Below are positions 13,601 through 22,500 of a stretch of DNA of 64,000 nt, piece by piece; position 1 is the stretch's first letter; every line of letters begins with the position of its first letter. Below the pieces are notes generated by a model. That model saw only the letters and a program-made list of their open reading frames with translations, did not search any database and was not told the origin of the DNA. This DNA is from Thunnus maccoyii (lineage: Eukaryota > Chordata > Actinopteri > Scombriformes > Scombridae): NCBI RefSeq assembly GCF_910596095.1, contig NC_056551.1:6869001-6933000 (forward strand), read 5' to 3'. Made by a program: the position numbers and the translations under genes.

Positions 13601-15028
13601 AGCATGAAGCCTGGTTGAGCTCCATCTGCTGGACAGACTTGAAAAATGCAAGATAGTCCAGCTTTTAAAGAGAAGGAGAGGGTTCAGGTTCATCTTGATT
13701 TTAGAGATGAGGAACTTGTTGGAGTTTAGAGCTGCAACAAATAGTCCATTAATGAATTAGTTGTCAACTATTAAATTAATTGGCTGATTAAATAAATAAA
13801 TAATTTTAAGAAAAAAATGTCCAAATTCTTGGATTCCTGCTTCTCAAATGTGAATATTTTCTGGTTTCTCTTGTCTTCTATGACAGTAAACTGAATATCT
13901 TTGGGTTGTGGACTGTTGGTCAAGACAAAAGAAGAAATTTGAGGACGTCAGCTTGGGCTTTGGGAAGAAGTGATCGACATTTTTCACCATTTTCTGATGT
14001 TTCATAGACCAGACAACTAATCGATTAATCAAGAAAATAATCAACAGATTAATCAGTCATGAAAATAATCATTAGTTGCAGCCTTATTGGAGTTATTCAG
14101 TTACAAATGTACTTTTTTTGCATTCAAATCTTAGTGGGAAAATCTGCACTTAAATAGAAATGAACTCTAACCTCCGCAAATTATCACCATGTTAATTGAA
14201 ACTGGCTTGTTGTCAGTTTCTGTCAAACGCAGATAAAATTAGTTGATTTCATCAGAGTCTCCAGAAAACACATTTTTGACCATTTGTCTCTCTCTCCTCA
14301 GTCCACCCTGGACGACGCCACAGATGACTGGGGCATCAAGGTGGAGCGGGTGGAGATCAAAGACGTTAAGCTGCCCCTTCAGCTCCAGAGAGCCATGGCA
14401 GCCGAGGCCGAAGCCACCCGTGAGGCCAGAGCCAAGGTAAGGTGGTTCACCCGCCCCGTCGTTCTGTTTAAAGCGGAATGTCAGATCCTCAGAGGAAGAT
14501 GCCAGTTTCTTTTAATGTGAGCTGAAACTGTGGTTCAGTTTGTGAGTCCACATAACAAACAGTGAAACAGTAAAACTTCTTCTCAGCTGTCTGCAGAACA
14601 ACATAAGTGGCTGCAAGCGACACACAAAAAGACGCACAATAAATGAATACAAATGTATAATAAAAAAAAAAAACATTGTATTGCAGGCTGTACTCATTCC
14701 ATAAGTATTATAACATAATTAGTAACCAAACATATACATAACAATAGATCTTTCTCACATTCAGGTTGTTGATTGACAGACATTTCTCACCCTCTGTCTT
14801 GTCCTTTTCTTTTCCTTCTTCTGTCGTTTTCTTCTCTAGGTGATCGCTGCGGAGGGAGAGATGAACGCATCGCGGGCGCTGAAGGAGGCCTCCCTGGTGA
14901 TTGCCGAGTCTCCGTCGGCCCTGCAGCTGCGCTACCTTCAGACCCTCAACACCATCGCAGCTGAGAAGAACTCCACCATCATTTTCCCGCTGCCACTGGA
15001 GATGATGCAGGGCTTCACCAAACACTGA
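4633..15028 (+). CDS. stom: Stomatin (seven coding exons, introns included in span)
   Basis: Stomatin is a cholesterol-binding, oligomeric membrane protein of the SPFH/PHB superfamily that scaffolds raft-like domains and modulates ion channels and transporters. Joined exons are 4633-4693, 6957-7066, 7409-7481, 10162-10244, 10416-10619, 14302-14436 and 14840-15028. All junctions are GT-AG, phases match throughout, and the product is 284 aa (human 288). Residues 1-28 form a charged cytoplasmic tail that is not conserved. Residues 31-53 are the hydrophobic hairpin (MCGWLLVGF to PISIW) with the bend proline at 49. The PHB domain follows, with [27 protein letters not shown] and [14 protein letters not shown]. 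The C-terminal oligomerisation part reads [14 protein letters not shown] then ASRALKEA and [10 protein letters not shown]. Cys32 and Cys89 match the palmitoylated Cys30 and Cys87 of human stomatin. The near-identity through the PHB core excludes stoml1-3. A 33-nt extra exon may exist at 6157. Confidence 0.97.
5298..5912. mobile_element. Possible non-autonomous inverted-repeat element
   Basis: The left end carries GTATCATGAAGC and the right end carries its reverse complement, GCTTCATGATAC. The motif recurs inside with one change (GTATCACGAAGC). The open frame inside (from 5565) resembles no transposase. Boundaries and superfamily are uncertain and no clear target duplication was found. Confidence 0.4.
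6157..6189 (+). CDS. stom: Candidate stom microexon (33 nt)
   Basis: Bounded by a pyrimidine-rich acceptor ending CTGTAG and a GAAG|GTACAT donor. It is 33 nt long, enters and leaves in phase 1, has no stop in the gene's frame, and would add 11 residues ([10 protein letters not shown] plus the split codon) just before the membrane hairpin. Exons 1 and 2 also join in frame without it, so it may be skipped, alternative, or a chance match. Confidence 0.45.
6957..7066 (+). CDS. stom: stom coding exon 2 (membrane hairpin)
   Basis: Acceptor TTCCCCCAG, donor ATTAAG|GTCAGC. Encodes the end of the N-terminal tail and the whole hydrophobic hairpin, including the palmitoylation-site cysteine in MCGWLL and the bend proline in TLPISIWMC. 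It ends in phase 0. Confidence 0.95.
7409..7481 (+). CDS. stom: stom coding exon 3 (start of PHB domain)
   Basis: Acceptor CTGCACACAG, donor CCAG|GTCAGA. Encodes [16 protein letters not shown] and RGGAKGPG, almost identical to human stomatin. Ends in phase 1. Confidence 0.96.
7482..10161 (+). other. stom: stom intron 3
   Basis: 2.68 kb of AT-rich intron. Its open frames are short, show no family resemblance and overlap on both strands. I see no recognisable element, RNA gene or exon. Confidence 0.75.
10162..10244 (+). CDS. stom: stom coding exon 4
   Basis: Acceptor AACCGCAG, donor AAGAG|GTATGA. Encodes [11 protein letters not shown], which holds the second conserved cysteine, and [14 protein letters not shown]. 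Together with exon 3 it totals 156 nt, restoring phase 0. Confidence 0.96.
10416..10619 (+). CDS. stom: stom coding exon 5 (PHB core)
   Basis: Acceptor ACTCTCAG, donor ATGCAG|GTAGAG, 204 nt, phase 0 to 0. Encodes [19 protein letters not shown], the [18 protein letters not shown] helix and [11 protein letters not shown], the most conserved part of the family. Confidence 0.97.
10908..11622. mobile_element. hAT-like non-autonomous element with 8-bp duplication
   Basis: The element occupies 10916-11614 (699 bp) and is flanked by a perfect direct repeat GTTTTAAG at 10908-10915 and 11615-11622. Its ends are inverted: TAGGGATGCCAC on the left, and on the right the reverse complement of TAGGGTTGCCGTGG. 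An 8-bp duplication with ends starting TAGGG fits the hAT superfamily. The interior is more GC-rich than the surrounding intron and encodes no transposase that I recognise. Confidence 0.8.
13720..14095. mobile_element. hAT-like MITE, first copy
   Basis: The element body at 13728-14087 (360 bp) has inverted ends built on GAGCTGCAAC and its complement GTTGCAGCC, with ATTAATCGATTAG-like blocks just inside each end. It is flanked by TGGAGTTT and TGGAGTTA, a duplication matching at 7 of 8 positions. From memory, this sequence type is abundant in spiny-rayed fish. It has no coding capacity. A more decayed relative in the opposite orientation lies near 24870-25145. Confidence 0.75.
14302..14436 (+). 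CDS. stom: stom coding exon 6
   Basis: Acceptor TCTCCTCAG, donor GCCAAG|GTAAGG, 135 nt, phase 0 to 0. Encodes [20 protein letters not shown] and the start of the Ala/Glu-rich helix ([14 protein letters not shown]). Confidence 0.97.
14840..15028 (+). CDS. stom: stom coding exon 7 with stop codon
   Basis: Acceptor TTCTCTAG. Encodes [17 protein letters not shown], then [19 protein letters not shown] and [14 protein letters not shown] before TGA at 15026-15028. The hydrophobic C-terminal stretch corresponds to the raft-association and oligomerisation region of human stomatin. The tail is a few residues shorter than in human. Confidence 0.97.
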   Translation: MIAAEGEMNASRALKEASLVIAESPSALQLRYLQTLNTIAAEKNSTIIFPLPLEMMQGFTKH

Positions 15029-15648
15029 GGAGACTCATTGTTCACACGTATCACTTAACACACACATACGCAGCCCCTTTGTCCATTAAGCTCTTACTAT
15101 AGCCTCAGTCCTCTGTTTGAAGTTGCACTTGAACACACAGTAAAGACTAATCAGCCAGCTGACATGCATGTATGCTCTCCACTTGCGAGTACATTTATCA
15201 TCTAAAAAAAGGAAAAAAACGAAATTACCAAAATTTACTCACCAGCAGGTCTTTGGTTACTTTGTTCCAAATTGCCATTTAATTGCAAAAATGATCTTAG
15301 ATTAATTAGAGAGATTTAGCAGATGAGCAGAAGTTAAAAAATGAAATGCAACTGACTTGTACAATCTATAGCAGTCCGCTTGGTGTGTCCACTGAGAACT
15401 GACCAAAGCAGGTGCTCACTGTTGTTAGATTCGGTATTGTGACTTAGAGTTAAATCAAAACGGCCACAGTGCAGCAGGTGGTTTAACTGTTGTCTTGCAA
15501 TTTTAGTTTTTTTCCTCTATTTATGCAACAAATGTGGAAATCAGGCAAATTTCCCTGACTGTTACAGTAGAAGCCTAAAAGTTCTCATTAGTGGTTTTAC
15601 AAACATTTTAAAGGAAAGTGCCTGCTGGATATGTGGCCTTACACCTAA

Positions 15649-15687
15649 ACACACACTCACACACACACACACACTCACACTCACACA
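15649..15687. repeat. (CA)n microsatellite with CT interruptions
   Basis: About 39 bp of alternating CA interrupted by single T substitutions (ACACACTCAC blocks), in the stom 3' UTR. Confidence 0.85.
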
Positions 15688-16170
15688 GGTACGTCCTTGT
15701 GCTTAAGTATGTAATATCTCCTGATATTGTTGCACTCCTGCATTCACTGCCAGCATCGTAGTGCTGTGATTATTTTACAGACATTTAAATGAAATCCATA
15801 CGAGGACTTTGAGGCTCGCGATCCTCAAATCCTGACAAATAGTTCTTTTAGATCTACGCAGTGCCATGTCATGTATTCACTGAATTATTGGTGTTATTTA
15901 TGAATGTGCAAGAAAGAAACACTGACACACTTGTATGAAGATCCTCGCTTTGCCTTTTTTACAACGTTAAGAGTTGTAAATACAGTAGAAATGGTGCGTA
16001 AACAGACTGAACTGTTTATACAGAGAGACGTGAGATGGATGAGATGGTAATCAGGGAGGATTGCATTTGGTACACTTTAGCCTATACTAACCAGCATGAG
16101 AGGTATGCAGTGGTCTTTAAATAGCCTGTTTAGAGTCTAGGGATTGCCCAGAGTGACGTGTAAATAACAT

Positions 16171-16195
16171 AAACACACACACACACACACACAAA
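16171..16195. repeat. (AC)n microsatellite
   Basis: About 25 bp of nearly perfect AC dinucleotide repeat in the stom 3' UTR. Confidence 0.85.
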
Positions 16196-16766
16196 CACCC
16201 TTTTTCCAGTTGCCAAAGCTGTTGTCTCAGATTACAAGCTAAAATGTGGCTGGGAGGAGATAGCCACAGTTTTGTTTGTTTTTTTTGTTTTTTTTTATTG
16301 GCTCAATGTTGCTTGTACATGTTTACAGTATGCTTTCTATTCACACATAGTACATGTAATATTTAGAAGGGTGGACAAAATGTGAACATAATCAGCTTTA
16401 CTGGTACAACAATGTGTATCGTAGGACTGTCAGTGTACTTGTTATTTTGTCCACCCCTTGTCTGGCTTCACTGCTTAGTAGAGGCAGGCAGGAAGTAGAG
16501 ACTGTTAGGAGGAAACTTATCGCAAACCTTTCAGCCAAAAGCCTTAACGTACTGCCGTGGCTTCATTTTACAGTCTAATACGTTTCTATGCATTTCCAAA
16601 TGAAACCTCAAATAGCAGTCTTTATTTACCTCTAGTATTTTATGACATGCGCTCTTTTTGGGTGTAAACAAGCCAAAAAGTTGACATCTTTGCATTTATC
16701 TATCTAGAACTGACATGTAGTTGTTTGTTTGTTTGTTTTGTTTTCTCCTTTTGGCACATAAAGGCC

Positions 16767-17284
16767 AGGGGCTTGTTTCAGAAAGCGGGTTCAACAAACT
16801 CTGAGTCAAACCCTGAACTCTGAGTTGAACCTCCGTTTTCAGTTCCAGCACAGCTGATTAGAGTCAGTTCAATCAACTCTGAGTATGGTCACTCTGAGTT
16901 AAGCACGTGCGTGATAAATGAAAAAAGCCATCATCAATGGAGCTCCGATACTACAATTCACCATGGCAACGGGTGAATAAAGGGCAGAGCCTCCATTTTA
17001 ATTCAGTAGACATAGAGATATTAATGCATGCGTCGTGTGTCAGTAAGATTTAGATTCGGACATGCAGTAAACCTCCACTAGTGAATGCGCTTTGATATGA
17101 AACTCAGGGTTTGTTGAAGAAAACCTGCCAGCGAGCAGGTTAGGTTCACAGAGTCAGTTACCATGGTAACTGACCTCGAATTTAAGTTGGCTCTCTTTCT
17201 GGAAATGAAAACCCAGAGTTTTCCTCATCTCAGGGTTAACAAAGTCAAGAGTTTTCACTAATCCCGCTTTCTGAAACACGGCCC
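16767..17284. mobile_element. Inverted-repeat element within the stom 3' UTR
   Basis: About 518 bp bounded by TTTCAGAAAGCGGG on the left and its exact complement CCCGCTTTCTGAAA on the right, set in slightly longer imperfect inverted ends starting GGGGC or GGGCC. CTCTGAGT-type words recur within. No transposase is encoded and no clear target duplication is visible, so the superfamily (possibly Harbinger-like) is a guess. Confidence 0.65.
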
Positions 17285-17363
17285 ACGAGTGTTGGTAAAT
17301 GTAATGTGAGCATCAGTATCTATTGTGTGACTTCGTAGCGTACCTATATATTCATATATTCAG

Positions 17364-17365
17364 AA

Positions 17366-17396
<31 letters not shown>
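17364..17396. repeat. (TA)n(GA)n compound microsatellite
   Basis: A TA repeat that changes directly into a GA repeat, about 33 bp in total, in the stom 3' UTR. Confidence 0.85.
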
Positions 17397-18494
17397 TTCT
17401 TTTTCTTTTATTTTTCTTTATGGTATACAAAAACCATTACTGTTACTCCTGAATATATTATGTGTTGCTATAACAGATAAATGTGTTAATGTGCTGTAGC
17501 TCTCACTGTCAGATGTTGTGTAAACTTAGACTTTGGAAGTTTTCTTCTAACCTGCCAAGTTGAGTTTTGACTGTTTTACAGTAAGTCTGTTCCAGATAGA
17601 AGAGAGGTAGTTACATACATACGCTCACAGCACCATCACTGAGCGGCTACTCTCTAATGTTTCACCAGATATTCCTGGTGGTTGCGTCTCGTCCACTTTC
17701 TCAGGCAGAGTTTGTATTTATAGAACTCTGCCTTGAGATCACTTATGTGATCATTCGGCATTCACTCAGACAGTAAGTGTTGTGAATTTTTATCTTTAAT
17801 GTCAACAAATTCCATGAAAAGACCAAAACCAACAATGAATTAATCTACTAACAAGTATTGTCTGTGTAGCCAAAGCCTGATGGATATTATTCCTCTGTGC
17901 CATAGAGCTTCATTGTTGTGCTAAAATGATTTAAAACATGTCAGCGTGCCACATTGCTGTACTGGCTGACATGTCCTGTCATTACAGTCAACATGGCCAC
18001 TGCAATTAATTTAGAGACAATCCCACGCACACCATCCTGCTGCTGTAAATGGCCCCAAACACGTATTAATCAGACTTCATTGAGAATCAGTGACCTGCTT
18101 CTGGGGTAGAGAAGTCGAAAAGTATTGAGAAAAGAACTAATACATTGTAGGTTTTGGTCTTTTTATGAGATTTGCTGACAAGAACACTTAAGATTAACAC
18201 CAGCCTTATCTTGTTATGAAAGCCTGTCATAATAGATAAGGTTGATGTTCTTTCAAAATGAGTACAAATGTTTGTTTTAGAAACTCATTTGTGAGATAAG
18301 AATTCATTAATGCCGGATGAAAAATTCACATGGAAGATGTAAGAAAATGTTACACTCATCAATATTACTTTATGAAATTTTACTCAGAATTTGTGGTTAT
18401 GTTAGTTTTGTTTTTTAATGGGGTTTTTTTTGTACTGTTTACTAATATTTGATATGGTTTTATCTTGACATTGTGTATATACATGAAGACTTTA

Positions 18495-18500
18495 AATAAA
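18495..18500 (+). terminator. stom: stom poly(A) signal
   Basis: Canonical AATAAA followed within 20-40 bp by GT- and T-rich DNA (CTTTGTCTGG then a T run), the usual arrangement for cleavage at about 18510-18530. Another AATAAA on this strand near 18756 would make a longer transcript reaching into the gsn 3' UTR. Confidence 0.6.
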
Positions 18501-18584
18501 GATGCTATCAGACAGCTTCTTTGTCTGGATTTTTTTTCAGAACAGTATTGTGACAAAGTTTTAGTAAAAGCAGACACATAACAC

Positions 18585-19350
18585 TTGATAGGTTTAATTT
18601 GGTTTTATTGAAGTGATAGCAAGGCTTAGGGAAACCTCAGAAAGTGTCACAGAAGACATGACTGGTTTGAAAAGCAGCAAAGCGTCAGGTTTCCCACGAG
18701 AAGTTGCAGCGTCACAAAAGCTAACGTGGCATGAATCTGTGGCGTTTTATTCTCAAATAAATATAACAGTCATCTGACCTGAAGGTACAAACAACTTATC
18801 TATAAAGGCATCTTTAATAACCGGTACAGTACCTTATTTTAAAAAAAAGCAGGTTTAATGTAAACTAAAGGAAAGAATATTTAAGGCATCACTTGTATTG
18901 CTTTTTATAGGTGGTGTTCTCTTGGCAGTGAGTTCAGATGTTGCACCACATTGAGGATTTTTTGCCACATTTGCTGTCACTAGTGAAAAGGTTTTGTTTT
19001 TAAAAGATATAAAATAGGTGAGAAAATTGGCTTTAGTAAACATCATGGTAGCAGACTGTATTTAGTGCAAAACTCTACAGGAAGTCAGTGTATCTGTTAA
19101 AGCTCTATTACTATTGGTTGGTTTTATAACAGGTATAAAGTAATCACTGGCATGAGGGACAAAATGACTAAAAACACTGCTTCATCGACCTGTATCCCTT
19201 AAAAACACACCAAAAAGTAAAAAAAGAGAAACTCCTCTTGGTTCAGGGCGTACTGGCAGCTAAAAAAAAGTCTTATGATTGGAGCTCAGTGCTTGTAGCG
19301 GAGCAGCGGGGTCAAAGGCCAGAGCTGACAAGGGAGGGTTAGGTGGGAGC
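18585..19350 (-). other. gsn: gsn 3' UTR
   Basis: About 770 bp between the gsn stop codon (19351-19353) and its predicted cleavage site. I see no recognisable element in it. Confidence 0.6.
18604..18609 (-). terminator. gsn: gsn poly(A) signal
   Basis: TTTATT on the plus strand reads AATAAA on the gsn strand. GT-rich DNA (GTGTTATGTGTCTG) follows at the right distance on the gsn strand. Predicted cleavage is near 18580-18595, which places it under 100 bp from the stom 3' end. Confidence 0.6.
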
Positions 19351-19520
19351 TCACAGGGCCAGTTCAGCCATAGCGCGCTCCAGGGGGTCGCTGGTCCAGT
19401 AGTCGTGGTCCCAGCCCAGGAACCAGCCGGTGAAGGTGGGTGGCTCGAAGCCCTGCTTGATCCTCACGATGGGCGTCCTGCGGTCTCTGTTGGCTGGATC
19501 TGTCTCGATGTAACGGGCCG
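19351..19520 (-). CDS. gsn: gsn coding exon 15 with stop
   Basis: Acceptor CTTCCTCAG. Encodes [34 protein letters not shown] and the C-terminal latch helix ending AMAELAL. In mammals this tail keeps calcium-free gelsolin closed. 170 nt, entered in phase 1. Confidence 0.97.
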
Positions 19521-22500
19521 CTGAGGAAGATGAGGAAAAGCTTGAATTGGCACTAGTCATAGAGTAAACTAGAATCACAGATGCACAGCAGAATGATGTG
19601 TATTTGCTTTGAGTTTAACAACCAGAAAGGGAATCAAAACTAGATTGCATCAAAATTTTACAACTTGCAAACTGATAAGTTATCCAGAGAAGGTGCTATA
19701 AATAGCCAGACATCTATAAATTAAATGTTAAAATAAATTCTGCCAGTGAAATTGTAAAAAAAATCATCTAAAAACACAAAAAAATTCTGTAATACAGAGA
19801 AATTTGCTTGTTCAAAACAAAGAATCTGCACAAAATGGCTTCATAAAATCTCTTGAAACTATTGAGTTTCTGGCCCCTGCACCACGAGTGCACAAAGCAA
19901 TGGTGATTCTTAAAATAGCATTAAATAAATTTGATGGATGATAAAAATTCTGAATTTTCTTTTGATCTCAGAGAAGGCGGTTCAGAAACCCAAAGAATTG
20001 TGTTAAAATTAAAAACTGGAGGGAAATAATAGTAACATCACCCTTATTCGTTCCCACAATTTCACAGGTCTAAATGATTTCAGTTCTTGAGCTAATTGAG
20101 ATCATATCTTAATAATATGAGTTTTTCCCACAGATGTCCTTACCAGATGTCATCGCTTCAGTCTTCTCTTCCTCTTGGGCCTCGTTGCCGATCCAGACAA
20201 ACACCTGAAAATGGGAGAGATTAATACATTGTTGTTGTGTTCATGGCAGTGACTCTGCTCTGAATCCATATTATATGTCTAAAACAGTTTCAGCTTTGGT
20301 TTCTCTACCTGCTCCCAGGTGTCGAGGATCATGACATCATCAGTGGCGAGATCATCTTGGGTCAGCTCCCCGGGTACCTCCTCGATCTGAAGGGAATAAG
20401 GAAAAGGATTCATTGGTGTTGGTGTAGGATGTACTGTGTGCACATACAGCTGTGGAGCATTCAGAAACACATTTACATGCGCATTTTATTGAGCAGCAGA
20501 AGAAGAAGCTTAAACAAAAGACTTACGATGAAGTTTCCAGTCTTATTGGAGCAGGCGAAGAGTCTGGGTGGATGAGCATCCATCTTGTCCTTGAGTCTGG
20601 TAGAAGTGCGGTATTCTGTCTTTCCTCCCAGAGACTCCCAGAACTGATCTGTGAAGACCACAGACACACTTCAAGTTATTATAGTTTTCAACAGAAAATA
20701 AGAACATAAACACCAGAAGGGTTTAAAAGAATAGTTTTTGGAAAACAAGCTGATTCTCTTTCTTGCAGATGGCAAGAAGATTGATGCACTCATGTCTGTG
20801 TCATATGAAGCTGGAGCAAGGAGACCGTTAGCTTAACTTAGCAAAAAGACTGGAAACAGGGAAACAGCTTGCTGACTCTGTCCAAAACATATTATATCCT
20901 GTTTGTTTAACACATTGGACAAACAGGATATAACATGTTCATTAGTGAGCTTTAGAGGTGCTGGTAAGTGGATTTTATCACCTTCAGACCAACAGGCTAT
21001 TTGTTTCCCCTTTCCCAGTCTTACAAGACTGTACAAAAGCTAAGCTAACCAGCTGCTTATATTAACGGATAGGAGATTGGTTTGAATCTTCGTAACTCAT
21101 TCTCAGCAAGCAAGCATCTAAGTGAATTTACCAAAATGTAGAACTATTCCTTTAAAGTTTATTAATAGCTTTTTTGGCAACAAAAAATACATATTTGACA
21201 ATGTATCACCTCACAAAGTTGTTATGGCTAACTCATTAGCAAAAAATTACTTATTGCACATCCAGCAGACTCAGAGCAAGTTAGTCACCTTTGTGTCTGC
21301 TGAATGTAAAGTCCAATATATTCATTCTCCTTTTAGCTCTGTAAGTTTTGTCTCCACCAACTCTTGAGAAAAATATATGGAAATGAGTTTGATGAGAGTG
21401 GTGAGACTGTAGCAAACAGCAAATGTGCCATAAAAAGAAAACTATGAGCTAAAAGAGGCTAAAAGGCAAGATAAGAATAAGACTCTAATAAGAATCTAAG
21501 TGATAGATTTAAGAAGTGGGAAACAACAGGGAATGTAAAAACAAAAAAATGTGTGTTAGAGTTAACTACAGTAACTGTTACAGACATTAGTAGTTTCATT
21601 AGACAATTTCAACTCATTTCTCATACACAACTGCATGAATTCTGAGTAGAAAAGGTAAGAAATCATTGGCTTAACATCTCAAAAATAAAATGTTGAATTT
21701 CAGTCTGTAGCAGCTATCAACTGAGGCCGATCCTTAAAAGCAGGGTGCTTATAAAAATGGAATCTGTTATGTTTTAGCCTGAGGTTTTATATTAGAAACT
21801 GGAGGCAGAGAATTCAGTTTCTTCTCGTGCTTTGAAAGCAAATCACAAGACGACTGATATCCTCTAAAGGGGTGATGCAATCAAGACTCCTTTGTTTTAA
21901 TATAAATGAACACAAGCACCCACTATAGTTTAGTTGAAAGGCAAAAAGAGAAAACTATTTAATTTGAATTTAAAGTGCTATTTCAGCTAACAGCTTGACC
22001 ACAGTTTGTAGCTGATGCAGAAACAACTCAGATCATTCATTGCTATTGGTGTTCAGTTCAATTCACAAATGCCAAAACCACTGTGAGAAAATGTTATTTG
22101 AAGTTAACATTTTCATCCTGTTTCCTCACCTGTCTCCCCTCCCTCAGACAGCTCGGAGGTCGACACTCCCAGGATGTCACACAGCTGCTGAGCTCCCTGC
22201 TTCTCTGTGTCACTGGCGCCCACTCCCACCCACATGAAGGAGTCTCCGGGGGTCACCAGAATAAACGCATCGTTGGAGTTCAAGTTGGATGCCACTGTGT
22301 CAACCTGGATGAGCACAGAAATACTGTTGATTAACATGTGCAGCTCTGCTACCCGACTGTATGTTTGTCACAGTGTGAGCTGTCAGGGTTTGGCAAAGCA
22401 TTTTCAGTCAACTTTAACCAATGTCCACAAACAAATACTGTGTTTACCGTGTTTCAGGCAGCAACCAGACTTCATTGTGTTGTATGGCCATACAATAAAA

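Larger units (their letters stand above)
10620..14301 (+). other. stom: stom intron 5
   Basis: 3.68 kb intron. It holds two hAT-like non-autonomous elements, at 10916-11614 and 13728-14087, each with a flanking 8-bp duplication. The rest is AT-rich with nothing recognisable. Confidence 0.8.
15029..18520 (+). other. stom: stom 3' UTR
   Basis: From the stop codon to just past the AATAAA at 18495-18500 there is no other gene on the plus strand, so a ~3.5-kb 3' UTR is inferred. It contains CA and AT/AG microsatellites and the inverted-repeat element at about 16767-17284. Shorter transcripts ending earlier are possible. The 3' end position is predicted from the hexamer and the GT-rich DNA after it. 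Confidence 0.6.
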
